Assembly (NCBI GenBank): GCA_963734965.1
Contig: CAVTJK010000004.1
Span: 124,001-188,000, forward strand
Reading direction: 5' to 3'
DNA length: 64,000 nucleotides
DNA from: UBA4742 sp963734965
GTDB lineage: Bacteria; Actinomycetota; Acidimicrobiia; Acidimicrobiales; Acidimicrobilacustridaceae
In this document: piece after piece, positions 53,014-60,151 of the stretch
Position numbering within the stretch: position 1 is the first letter of the stretch
How the letters are laid out: the number at the start of each line of letters is the position of its first letter
Program-made: the position numbers and the translations under genes
The notes under the pieces: generated by a model
What the model was told of the DNA's origin: nothing
The model's input: only the letters and a program-made list of their open reading frames with translations
The model's database searches: none

Positions 53014-53709
53014 TCAACAGTGATGAACCACATCCCGCAAGACCCGTTGCAGGATCTCGCCCGTCGCCGAGGGTTGTTCGAGGTTGACGTAGTGCCCGGC
53101 ATTCTGAACGAGGTGGACCTCGCCACGCGGCGCAGATCGGGCGAGCTCATCGACGGTGGAGCGGGGCGGTGTCTGGTCCTGGTCGCCTGCCACTACGACG
53201 AGCGGCTTGTCCCAACCTCGTACGAAGTCGCTCCGATCAGAGCGATTGTGAAACGCCCTCACGCCGGCGATCACATCCGAGGTGTCCTGGGCGCATGCAG
53301 TTTGTCTCGCGGCCTCGACCAGCTCAGGCTTGGCACCATTGCTGAACAGCGGCGCCCAGTACCTCGGCCAGGCCTTCGCCATCCCACCTTCGGCGAGAAC
53401 CTGGATCGCTTCGTCCCGCAGGTGTGGCTCGGGTCGCACCGAGGCCTTCGCACCCATGAGAACGATGGCCGCGACTCGATCCGGGGCCAGTCGCGCCAGT
53501 TCGAGGGCGCACGATCCGCCTACCGAACAACCGACGACGACGAGCCGACCGCCGCCAACCACGTCGAGTACGCCGGCGGCCCAAGCCGCCAGCGAATCAC
53601 CAAATCGGTAGAGCGTCGGCGCGATTGCGGGCTCGCCGTGAATCTGCAGCTCGTTGGCCCACATCGAGCCGTCCAGCGGTAGGGCGTGGAGGAACACGAC
53701 GCGCACCAC
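53014..53709 (-). CDS. Alpha/beta hydrolase
   Basis: A 231-residue alpha/beta-fold hydrolase. The oxyanion strand is VVFLHALPLDGSMW (3-16), the nucleophile elbow VVGCSVGGSCALELA (GxSxG, Ser about 74), the acid in VVAGDQDQTPP and the catalytic His in VQNAGHYVNLEQP. It resembles esterase/enol-lactone hydrolase-type enzymes; the substrate is unknown. GTG 53707-53709 is used because an upstream frame of 110 residues crosses site 8 and looks non-coding. Cassette 7, opposite to the site orientation. Confidence 0.82.
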   Translation of the reverse strand: MVRVVFLHALPLDGSMWANELQIHGEPAIAPTLYRFGDSLAAWAAGVLDVVGGGRLVVVGCSVGGSCALELARLAPDRVAAIVLMGAKASVRPEPHLRDEAIQVLAEGGMAKAWPRYWAPLFSNGAKPELVEAARQTACAQDTSDVIAGVRAFHNRSDRSDFVRGWDKPLVVVAGDQDQTPPRSTVDELARSAPRGEVHLVQNAGHYVNLEQPSATGEILQRVLRDVVHHC

Positions 53710-53780
53710 TGGACGGTAGATGATGCCGGTGCACGGAACAGAGATCCGCTCGTCCTTACCGGAGGCCAAGGCACCCCCAA

Positions 53781-53808
53781 CGGGAGCCGAAGTGCCGTTC
53801 GGGCGCGG
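53781..53808 (+). repeat. attC-like site 8 (short form)
   Basis: CGGGAGCCGAAGTGCCGTTC, then GGGCGCGG. Intact kernel; CCGAA/TTCGG stem. Confidence 0.5.
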
Positions 53809-53972
53809 TCGTGGGCCCTCAGGCCGCCTTCCAACGGCCGCACTCACGCCGCGCAGCCACGCAGTCCCGACCGCATCCGCCCCCGCTGTGACCCGGCATC
53901 GCGTGCACACGCATGCTGCGATGGATGAACTTGAGCGACAGGAGTCCACCGACTGGGCAGAGGAGACAGCAC

Positions 53973-54368
53973 ATGGCAGAGAGCGAACAGTTCGGACGCG
54001 GACTGGAGATCCGACGAGAGGTCCTCGGCACCGACTACGTCGACGCAAACCTCGCTGGCACTGACGAGTTCATGATGGGCTTTCAGCGCCTCCTGACGGA
54101 GTGGGCTTGGGGCTACGCATGGAGCCGACCAGGCCTGGACAGGAAGACAAGAAGCATGCTGAACCTTGCGATCCTCACGGCCCTTGGCCGTCCGCAAGAA
54201 CTCGGCATCTACGTCAAGGGCGCGCTCTCGACGGGGGTCTCAGTCGATGAGATCCAGGAGGTGCTGCTACACGCGACCGTCTACTGTGGCACCCCAGCCG
54301 GTCGGCAAGCGTTCCTGGCGGCGCACGAAGCGCTCAAAGGTGAGGGTGCCCTCGAGGCAGCGCCATAA
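53973..54368 (+). CDS. Carboxymuconolactone decarboxylase family protein
   Basis: A 131-residue CMD/AhpD-fold protein, very like PcaC: GLEIRREVLGTDYVDANLAG at the N-terminus, WGYAWSRPGLDRKTRSMLNL, AILTALGRPQELGIYVKGAL and VLLHATVYCGTPAGRQAFLA at the active-site end. PcaC decarboxylates 4-carboxymuconolactone in the beta-ketoadipate pathway; other family members act on related lactones. RBS AGGAG (53961-53965) before ATG 53973. Cassette 8, in the site orientation. No other pca genes nearby. Confidence 0.85.
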   Translation: MAESEQFGRGLEIRREVLGTDYVDANLAGTDEFMMGFQRLLTEWAWGYAWSRPGLDRKTRSMLNLAILTALGRPQELGIYVKGALSTGVSVDEIQEVLLHATVYCGTPAGRQAFLAAHEALKGEGALEAAP

Positions 54369-54485
54369 ACGTTCGGCTCGACGGCTACGCGTGCGCAAGC
54401 CCGGCCGCGACCTCGGTCCGTTACGCGTGGCAGAGCGAACTTGTCCCCGCGGCAGAAGGGCCGTTCTGGGACGCACTCGATGCGA

Positions 54486-54530
54486 TCCCAACCGGCGATC
54501 GGGGCACGCCGACGTGCCGTTCGGGGCGGG
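54486..54530 (+). repeat. attC-like site 9 (long form)
   Basis: TCCCAAC, CGGCGATCGGGGCAC, GCCGACGTGCC, GTTCGGGGCGGG. R'' CCCAAC pairs with GTTCGGG apart from one mismatch. Confidence 0.6.
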
Positions 54531-54536
54531 GGTGAT

Positions 54537-55013
54537 TCAGAGCTTCATGAAGTAGCGAGCCATGGGCACGAGCCTCATCCCAGCCTTCTCGTAGGTCCGC
54601 CGAGCAGCCGCGTGTCCCGGGTCACCACCTGTTCCGACCATCGCGACCCCAATACCAGAAGATCGGATCCAGTCGACGGCGAACCCCGTCAGCGCAGAGC
54701 CGATTCCAACTCCCTGGTGGCTCGGCTCGACGGCGAGCATATCGATCTCGCCGATGCGCCGGTCCTCGTGGATGCGGATCGCCACGAAGCCGATGACGAT
54801 CCCATCCACCTCAGCCACCCAGACATTGGTCACTGGTGAGGCGAGGACGGCCTCGACGTCGCTTCGCTGCCTCGCTCGCCAATCGGGTTGGAGCGCATCG
54901 TTGATCTCCGGACCGAGCGCCTGGCGTATCGAGACATGCACCGGAGCCCAGGCTCGCAGCGAGAGATCGACCACGGCCCCGGTGTCAGACTCGTCGAACG
55001 CTCGGATGCGCAT
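54537..55013 (-). CDS. GNAT family N-acetyltransferase
   Basis: A 158-residue GNAT enzyme. The N-terminal MRIRAFDESDTGAVVDLSLR and the acetyl-CoA-binding motif A, IDMLAVEPSHQGVGIGSALT (Q/RxxGxG/A pattern), are diagnostic; the C-terminal AARRTYEKAGMRLVPMARYF completes the fold. Substrate unknown (aminoglycoside, peptide or small amine). ATG 55013. Cassette 9, opposite to the site orientation, its stop only 7 bp after site 9. Acetyltransferases are frequent integron cargo. Confidence 0.87.
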   Translation of the reverse strand: MRIRAFDESDTGAVVDLSLRAWAPVHVSIRQALGPEINDALQPDWRARQRSDVEAVLASPVTNVWVAEVDGIVIGFVAIRIHEDRRIGEIDMLAVEPSHQGVGIGSALTGFAVDWIRSSGIGVAMVGTGGDPGHAAARRTYEKAGMRLVPMARYFMKL

Positions 55014-55096
55014 AGTGCTCAGACTGCCCGGTCCGTCCTCGGGCGGCAAGGACCGGTAGCGCCCCAGATTGCCGTCTCCGGGACACGACCCGGAAT

Positions 55097-55143
55097 GTGC
55101 GCCACACCGGCGATCGGGGCACGCCGAAGTGCCGTTAGGCACC
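55097..55143 (+). repeat. attC-like site 10 (long form, GTTAGGC)
   Basis: GTGCGCCACAC, CGGCGATCGGGGCAC, GCCGAAGTGCC, GTTAGGCAC. The R' box GTTAGGC fits the classical integron core GTTRRRY exactly. The inner part is identical to site 9 but for one base. Confidence 0.62.
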
Positions 55144-55267
55144 CCGGTGATTCACGTCTCGGCAGGTCGATCTCGAGGTTCGGGTCCTACGCCGCCGTTC
55201 CCGAATCGCATCCCGCCGCCACCTGCTGGGTGGGCCGAGGAGGACACGGGTCACTAGCGTCGACGGC

Positions 55268-55933
55268 GTGGGTGAGCTCAACAAGATGCGGGCCCGACTG
55301 GCCGACCGTCTGGCGGACCTTCTCGACGAACAGACCTTCGTGGTCCACCCGAACGTGTTCGAGGCCGTCGCCACAACGACGCTGTCGGACCTGTGCTTCC
55401 TCGACGGGCGCCCAGAACAGATGGAGGCCACGGACCACCTGCGCTTCTACGACAACGGCGGCGTTGCCGCGCACTTCTCAGTAACGTTCGGCGGCCAATG
55501 CTCTAGCGAAGTCCGCTCCGTGATCATGGAGCGCGCTGCCGCCCTCGGCTACTTCCAGGTCGAAGCGAGCCTCACTGACGCTGAATGGCAGGCCGTGAGG
55601 GATGAAGCGACACAACTTGCCGGTCTCGAGGCGCGCCGCTCGGAGATCCGGGACCGGTTTGGCGAACCGACTGTGACCATCAACGACGACGTCTTCTGCT
55701 ACGTCAACGAGCGTCCCACTGGATGGATCTCATTCGACTTCTGGGAGCCGTGGGAACACCGTCAGATCCCTGCCCCGCCGCGCCTCGGCGAACTCGTGCT
55801 GTCGGACGGGCCCTGGAGTGTCAGCCGCCGCCCGGCCGACCCGCTGTTACGCGACATCCGCATCCCAGCGGGAACCTGGTTCGACACCTTCATCTTCACC
55901 AGATGGGGCAACGCCAACGTCCTTCGATTCTGA
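55268..55933 (+). CDS. Hypothetical protein
   Basis: A 221-residue soluble protein, GTG start at 55268. It contains RARLADRLADLLDEQTFVVH, DLCFLDGRPEQMEATDHLRF, ASLTDAEWQAVRDEATQLAG, TINDDVFCYVNERPTGWISF and ends in TFIFTRWGNANVLRF. Mixed alpha/beta with many aromatic residues, no signal peptide and no motif I recognise. Sole ORF of cassette 10, in site orientation. The composition is well balanced, so it is very likely a real gene. Confidence 0.72.
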   Translation: MGELNKMRARLADRLADLLDEQTFVVHPNVFEAVATTTLSDLCFLDGRPEQMEATDHLRFYDNGGVAAHFSVTFGGQCSSEVRSVIMERAAALGYFQVEASLTDAEWQAVRDEATQLAGLEARRSEIRDRFGEPTVTINDDVFCYVNERPTGWISFDFWEPWEHRQIPAPPRLGELVLSDGPWSVSRRPADPLLRDIRIPAGTWFDTFIFTRWGNANVLRF

Positions 55934-55972
55934 CCGTACGAGGTGCTGGGGCGAGGGCTGCCCCGATTCCAC

Positions 55973-55998
55973 AGCGCCCCGACGTGCCGTTCGGCGTC
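55973..55998 (+). repeat. attC-like site 11 (short form)
   Basis: AGCGCCCCGACGTGCCGTTC, then GGCGTC. Intact kernel, weakly paired arms. Confidence 0.48.
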
Positions 55999-56063
55999 AA
56001 GGCGCGGCGTATAACGCGCCGTTTCCTGAGTTCGCTCCGGCTCGTTTGCAGACAACGCGACGG

Positions 56064-56264
56064 CTAGGCGCGATGTGTTCCTGTCTTGGCTGCCCGCATG
56101 GAGGTGTAGACGGCACCGCAAGCAAGCAGCACGGCCACTATGAAGGCCGCTACGCCGCGCTTTGGGTGCCCGGACACGAGTAGCGCCCCGACTATGGCAA
56201 TCACGACTGCCAGCGCCGCCAGCGCCATCGTCAACGGATCGAGTTTGAAACGAGCAGATGGCAC
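56064..56264 (-). CDS. Small two-helix membrane protein
   Basis: A 66-residue protein: short basic start, then two membrane helices, LTMALAALAVVIAIVGALLV (about 11-30) and GVAAFIVAVLLACGAVYTSM (about 37-56). A strong GGAGGAG (complement of 56270-56276) sits 5 nt before GTG 56264, which is preferred to TTG 56267. Cassette 11, opposite to the site orientation. Function unknown; small hydrophobic proteins are common cassette products. Confidence 0.68.
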   Translation of the reverse strand: MPSARFKLDPLTMALAALAVVIAIVGALLVSGHPKRGVAAFIVAVLLACGAVYTSMRAAKTGTHRA

Positions 56265-56383
56265 CAAGGCTCCTCCGGATCAGTAGCGCGTGCAGCCTTC
56301 GTTCCCCAGTCCGACCAGTCGACTCTATGCCGCGGTGCGCTACTCCTAGCAGTTGGCCACGGTCCTCAGTCTTACCGACCCAC

Positions 56384-56411
56384 GGAGCGCCGATGTGCCG
56401 TTCGGCGCTCC
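56384..56411 (+). repeat. attC-like site 12 (perfect hairpin)
   Basis: GGAGCGCCGA (56384-56393) and TCGGCGCTCC (56402-56411) pair perfectly over 10 bp around the loop TGTGCCGT. It shares about 28 bp with site 13 up to GTTC, including the upstream CCGACCCACGGAGCGCCGAT. Confidence 0.6.
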
Positions 56412-56412
56412 T

Positions 56413-56817
56413 CTACGGCACCTTGCTCGTGTTGAACGTGTAGCCGCAGTTGCCCCCGTAGGGGCCGTTGCCGAGGTCCCACCCGTTGTTCGTCTCGACT
56501 CCGCAATAGGAGTTCGATCCGGGCGCAGGTGCCGCTGCAAGGGTGACGCGATAGCTGCGTCCACTACGAATTGGTATCCGCCGGCTGTGCCACGGGAGCG
56601 TGACCGTCTCGGAGACGGCCCTTCCGCTCGCTGCGGTGTAGGCCACAGTTCCGGTCGCGTGGATGCGGTAGTCGGCGTACCTGGCCTCGTAGACGATGCT
56701 GTGAGCATGGCTCGGGCCGCCAGGTCCGCCGAGGAAGCCGCAGGAGCCGCACACAAGGGCCGTGGCCAAGAGCAGCAGGCACGCGGCCTGCCACCTCCGC
56801 CCAACCCGCCGGTGCAT
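56413..56817 (-). CDS. Exported MmpS-like protein
   Basis: A 134-residue protein with signal WQAACLLLLATALVCGSCGF and a beta-sandwich domain: YADYRIHATGTVAYTAASGR, SETVTLPWHSRRIPIRSGRS, YRVTLAAAP, SYCGVETNNG and CGYTFNTSKVP. The GTVxYT...TLPW...C pattern recalls the mycobacterial MmpS family and other MmpS-like secreted proteins. ATG 56817. Cassette 12, opposite to the site orientation, its stop 2 bp after site 12. Confidence 0.65.
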   Translation of the reverse strand: MHRRVGRRWQAACLLLLATALVCGSCGFLGGPGGPSHAHSIVYEARYADYRIHATGTVAYTAASGRAVSETVTLPWHSRRIPIRSGRSYRVTLAAAPAPGSNSYCGVETNNGWDLGNGPYGGNCGYTFNTSKVP

Positions 56818-56871
56818 GGCCCTCGACTGTAGGCGGGCCCGTCGTGTCCACCGTGTACCGCCCCGACCCAC

Positions 56872-56900
56872 GGAGCGCCGATGTGCCGTTCCCTGCGCCC
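56872..56900 (+). repeat. attC-like site 13
   Basis: GGAGCGCCGATGTGCCGTTC, then CCTGCGCCC. Identical to site 12 on the left through GTTC, then completely different, as expected when two cassettes share an attC but are followed by different neighbours. Confidence 0.58.
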
Positions 56901-56932
56901 TGCGCCCGGTGTTAGGAGGCAGTCGGGGGAGC

Positions 56933-57670
56933 TCAGATCCGTGTGGCAATCCAGAGCCAGGTTTCGTATGGGACCGTCATCGCGCCGTCGGGGAACTTCA
57001 CATCCAGAATCGCCTGGAGTTCGCCCAGCAGTTCGGCTCGCCGGTCCATCGGAAGACCCGCGACGTAGCTGTGGCTCGCTTGATCCGTCATCCAGTCCTC
57101 AACCGGGATCTGCCGGACCCACGGGACCGTCACACGCTCGCCAACGTCGAACCTGCCCGGCGTCGCGATGGTCCTCCCCCAGTCGGTGTCTCGCTGGCCT
57201 CGATGGGTCCCGGGGCACGAGTTTTCGATCACGGCCCAGTACGTGTCGAACCACTGCTGGCCATCTGCTCGCGCATGCGACCACCACCCAGCCCACCGAC
57301 CACCGGAGCGAAGCACGCGATGCGCCTCGGGGACGCGCCGCGTCTCATCCAGCCAGTGCCACGATTGGGCGAAACAGACGAGGTCCACGACACCCGTCGG
57401 CACAGGTAGCAGTGCGCCGTCAGCGACGACGGCGGCGAGTGCGGGTGTGCGTGCCGCCGCCCGGCGAAGCACCTCAGAACCAGGATCCACGGCCACGACT
57501 CTCGCCAGACGATCCATCAGCGCCCGCGTGGCGATCCCGGTTCCCGCGCCTACGTCGAGCACGCGGAGACCTTCGAGCGCACCGAGTGCGTCGAACACCC
57601 CGCCCGGGTACGAGGGACGGGCGGCGTCGTACTCGTCAGCAACCGCGTCGAACAAGTCCACGCCCGCCAT
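56933..57670 (-). CDS. Class I SAM-dependent methyltransferase
   Basis: A 245-residue methyltransferase: YDAARPSYPGGVFDALGALE, motif I VLDVGAGTGIATRALMDRLA (about 37-56), motif II VVAVDPGSEVLRRAAART, motif III/IV VDLVCFAQSWHWLDETRRVP and RVLRSGGRWAGWW. The QSxHWxD...AxRVLRpGG layout is the methyltransf_11 type often annotated as ubiquinone/menaquinone-like or trans-aconitate methyltransferase; substrate unknown. ATG 57670. Cassette 13, opposite to the site orientation. Confidence 0.87.
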   Translation of the reverse strand: MAGVDLFDAVADEYDAARPSYPGGVFDALGALEGLRVLDVGAGTGIATRALMDRLARVVAVDPGSEVLRRAAARTPALAAVVADGALLPVPTGVVDLVCFAQSWHWLDETRRVPEAHRVLRSGGRWAGWWSHARADGQQWFDTYWAVIENSCPGTHRGQRDTDWGRTIATPGRFDVGERVTVPWVRQIPVEDWMTDQASHSYVAGLPMDRRAELLGELQAILDVKFPDGAMTVPYETWLWIATRI

Positions 57671-57763
57671 GATGGCCTGGCAGACGCATCCGCCGTCACG
57701 ACGTACCGCCAGTCTGGCGCATCGTGCGATGCGCGGGTCCTAGTTGGGGTTCGGGGATAAGCC

Positions 57764-57796
57764 TCGAGGAGCGCCGATGTGCCGTTCGGGGCGGCC
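57764..57796 (+). repeat. attC-like site 14
   Basis: TCGAGGAGCGCCGATGTGCC, then GTTCGGGGCGGCC. GGAGCGCCGAT is again shared with sites 12 and 13. Confidence 0.55.
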
Positions 57797-57897
57797 TGAC
57801 CATTGATCGGCGATCACCCTAGGTAGTAGTCTGACCACTACAAGTCGTGGCCCTGTACGCCAGCAGGCACGACGATGACGACCTAGGGGAGGATTCA

Positions 57898-58323
57898 ATG
57901 CGTCTCCAGTCCGTGCCTGCCCAGTTCCGTCGGAAGATGCTTGCCAGCGTCGCCGCGGCTGCGGCTGCGGTCGCCATCATCTCCACGGTCGCGGTACCGA
58001 TTGCCGCCAACGCGACCCAACCGAACCCGGACCACAAGGTGACGTTGTGCCACGCCACCCACAGCTACTCGAATCCCTACGTCGAGATCAGCGTGGACGT
58101 AGCCGCGGTACTCAACGGCGGACACGGCAACCATGTCGGTCCTGTCTTTGATCCATCGCTGCCCAAGCACGACGACTGGGGTGACATCATCGCGTCCTTC
58201 GACTTCGGGCCCGGCGAGCAATACGCCGGCATGAACCTCACACCCGACGGACAGGCCATCCTCAACGCAGGCTGCGACGTCACTGCCGTAACAACCACCA
58301 CCGGTGGTGGCGGCGGCGCCTAG
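57898..58323 (+). CDS. Secreted protein with LCHAT-type domain
   Basis: A 141-residue protein. Signal peptide RRKMLASVAAAAAAVAIIST up to about ANA (residue 39), then HKVTLCHATHSYSNPYVEIS, VDVAAVLNGGHGNHVGPVFD and ILNAGCDVTAVTTTTGGGGG. The CHATxSxxNPYVxI motif is recurrent in surface proteins of actinobacteria and other soil bacteria; role unknown. The strong RBS GGGGAGGA fixes ATG 57898. First of two ORFs in cassette 14, in site orientation. The Thr/Gly tail looks like a truncated linker to an anchor. Confidence 0.75.
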   Translation: MRLQSVPAQFRRKMLASVAAAAAAVAIISTVAVPIAANATQPNPDHKVTLCHATHSYSNPYVEISVDVAAVLNGGHGNHVGPVFDPSLPKHDDWGDIIASFDFGPGEQYAGMNLTPDGQAILNAGCDVTAVTTTTGGGGGA

Positions 58324-58352
58324 TTGCAGCCGGTGACGATCCGAACGCATCC

Positions 58353-58775
58353 GTGGTGACGATCGGTCCCTCAACGTCGGACCGCGCAGTTGCTACCGCG
58401 TTGGCTCTTATGTGGATGGTGGGGGTGATCGTGGTGGCGTTCGCATCCGATCGAAGTTGGATCGCCATCGCGATCTGCCTGCTGCTGGGGCCCGCCGCGG
58501 CAGTGGGCGTGCGCCGGCTCGGTGTTGTGGCGTCCGGAACCGAATTGACGTCACGGACGTTGTTCCGGACTCGACGATGGTCGGTTGAGGAGGTGGCCGC
58601 GTTCAGCGTGAAGTGGTCGCGTGCTGGTGGGGGCTGCGTCGTCTTGCATACGGTCGTAGGACCAACGACCGAGTTGTCCGCGACGAAGGCGGTAGTCGGT
58701 TCGGGCCGCAGGCAGCTTGAGAAGATGTGCGACGCCTTGACCCAGTGGCTCGATCGCGAACGGCGTCTGCCGTGA
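58353..58775 (+). CDS. PH-like domain membrane protein
   Basis: A 140-residue protein with two membrane helices (VATALALMWMVGVIVVAFAS, about 12-32, and WIAIAICLLLGPAAAVGVRR, about 35-54), followed by a PH-like segment (VVASGTELTSRTLFRTRRWS, VEEVAAFSVKWSRAGGGCVV). This matches the bacterial PH-domain (bPH6-type) small membrane proteins common in actinobacteria. GTG 58353 start, 27 bp after the secreted protein stop. Second ORF of cassette 14. Confidence 0.68.
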   Translation: MVTIGPSTSDRAVATALALMWMVGVIVVAFASDRSWIAIAICLLLGPAAAVGVRRLGVVASGTELTSRTLFRTRRWSVEEVAAFSVKWSRAGGGCVVLHTVVGPTTELSATKAVVGSGRRQLEKMCDALTQWLDRERRLP

Positions 58776-58806
58776 CGGTTCGCGCTGAGCTACGGACCGG
58801 CCATCT

Positions 58807-58835
58807 GTGCGTCCCTAGTGCCGTTCGGGACGCAC
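58807..58835 (+). repeat. attC-like site 15 (perfect hairpin, unique arms)
   Basis: GTGCGTCCC (58807-58815) and GGGACGCAC (58827-58835) pair perfectly over 9 bp around TAGTGCCGTTC. The arms share nothing with site 12's arms, yet both are perfectly paired: structure conserved, sequence changed. Confidence 0.6.
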
Positions 58836-58838
58836 CGC

Positions 58839-59066
58839 CTACCTGGCTTTGATCACGCCACCAACCAAGCCCAGCCCGAATGGCACGATCACGACCCCAA
58901 GGCCACGCATGAACAACAGGCCGATGGGATGTACTAAGCCGCTTGTCAGTCCGTCGCGCTCGCGCTCGCTGTCGAGGATCCTGCGGCAAGGCCCGCCGAT
59001 CACGAAGAACACGAACAAGCCAGCGCCGATCACCAAGAACCCGGTCGCCGCCGCACCCCAATCCAT
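58839..59066 (-). CDS. Small membrane protein
   Basis: A 75-residue protein with two membrane helices, TGFLVIGAGLFVFFVIGG and FMRGLGVVIVPFGLGLVGGV, linked by a charged loop (RRILDSERERDGLTSG). An AAGGA lies about 8 nt upstream of the chosen ATG (59066); the frame also has an ATG at 59075, too close to it. Cassette 15, opposite to the site orientation; function unknown. Confidence 0.62.
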   Translation of the reverse strand: MDWGAAATGFLVIGAGLFVFFVIGGPCRRILDSERERDGLTSGLVHPIGLLFMRGLGVVIVPFGLGLVGGVIKAR

Positions 59067-59134
59067 GGGCGACATCCTTGCCGCGATCTACGGGTGCAGA
59101 GGTGGTTCGTAGGTACCTCGACGACAACTCCAGG

Positions 59135-59182
59135 CCGCCCGCAAACCGGCGATCGGGCACGCCGAAGTGCCGTTAGGGCGCG
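59135..59182 (+). repeat. attC-like site 16 (long form)
   Basis: CCGCCCGCAAAC, CGGCGATCGGGCAC, GCCGAAGTGCC, GTTAGGGCGCG. The inner 25 bp are identical to site 2's consensus and to site 10 but for one base. Confidence 0.6.
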
Positions 59183-59347
59183 TCTCATAGTCGGGGCATC
59201 TGGGGCACACGGTGGTTCGATGGAACCTCCCGTCCACGGCCATCGGCCAAAGCTAGGACCCTGACCCGGACATAGGAAACGCTCCGCGCTGGCTTCGGAC
59301 TGCAGCAGCCCTGCCAGGCGACGCTCGCTCCGGGCCATACTGATTGG

Positions 59348-59887
59348 GTGGCAGACGCGACGGATGCGGGACATAGGGCTCTGCTGCTCATCGACTTCCA
59401 GAATGACTTCCTCTCCCCGACTGGGCGGATGCCGGTCGACCAAGACCAGGTCCAGCCCGTCGTGGAGGCGGCTCTGGGTGCAATTGAAGAGGCGCAAGCC
59501 AATGGGGACCTGATCGTGAGGATCGGCAACGAGTTCCGGCCGAGCGACGTGATCGGCAACCTGTTCCGTCACCGGGCCGCGATCAAGGGCAGCCTCGGGG
59601 CGGGTTGGGACGCCCGGATTGACCCGCCTGGCGCCACGTACCTCCCGAAGTGGAAGCCGAACGCGTTCTGCAACCCGAATCTGGCGATCTTGCTCGCGGA
59701 GAGGCGAGTGGATCAGGTACGACTGGCAGGTCTCTACGCCAAGGCATGTGTCAGCGCGACAGCCAAGGGGGCGCATCAGCGGGGACTCTCAGTTCAGGTG
59801 ATCGGCGACGCAACTGCGTGCAGCAGCAACAAATCCCGCGAGGTCGCGCTCGACAAACTGCGTCGTCTAGGCGTCGAGGTCGTCTGA
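59348..59887 (+). CDS. Isochorismatase-like cysteine hydrolase
   Basis: A 179-residue hydrolase: the catalytic Asp in LLLIDFQNDFLSPTGRMP (about 14), Lys in YLPKWKPNAFCNPNL (about 100) and Cys in RLAGLYAKACVSATAKGA (about 135). This is the isochorismatase/nicotinamidase superfamily, which hydrolyses amides or vinyl ethers. The substrate is unknown. GTG start at 59348. Cassette 16, in site orientation. Similar hydrolases occur in integron arrays. Confidence 0.86.
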   Translation: MADATDAGHRALLLIDFQNDFLSPTGRMPVDQDQVQPVVEAALGAIEEAQANGDLIVRIGNEFRPSDVIGNLFRHRAAIKGSLGAGWDARIDPPGATYLPKWKPNAFCNPNLAILLAERRVDQVRLAGLYAKACVSATAKGAHQRGLSVQVIGDATACSSNKSREVALDKLRRLGVEVV

Positions 59888-59984
59888 CTACCGATGGAGA
59901 ACGTCCTGAGAGCGATGTCGGACACGCGAACAGTGCGGCCAGGCCCGGTAACCACCCTGACCCGGGAATCGGGGGCACCTGCGA

Positions 59985-60015
59985 GCGGGCGCTCTAAGTG
60001 CCGTTCGGCGTGCCC
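59985..60015 (+). repeat. attC-like site 17
   Basis: GCGGGCGCTCTAAGTGCCGT, then TCGGCGTGCCC. Imperfect arms GGGCGC/GCGTGCCC; a GGGGGCAC upstream (about 59971) could pair with GTGCC. Confidence 0.5.
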
Positions 60016-60151
60016 TACAGCCGGCCATCTGAGGTAGCCGGCGACGTGTGCTGCGGATACGGGCGACCCTGGTCCGGGAGATCGGCATCGGTGGTGAGGC
60101 GATCAACGGATCGGCGGAGGGACTGGCGCCTTCGGCCCTTGGAAGGTTGAT

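Noticed and set aside
53710..54048. N-terminal extension of the alpha/beta hydrolase frame
   Set aside because: It passes through site 8 and is Arg/Ser-rich without homology; GTG 53709 opens directly into the first strand of the fold.
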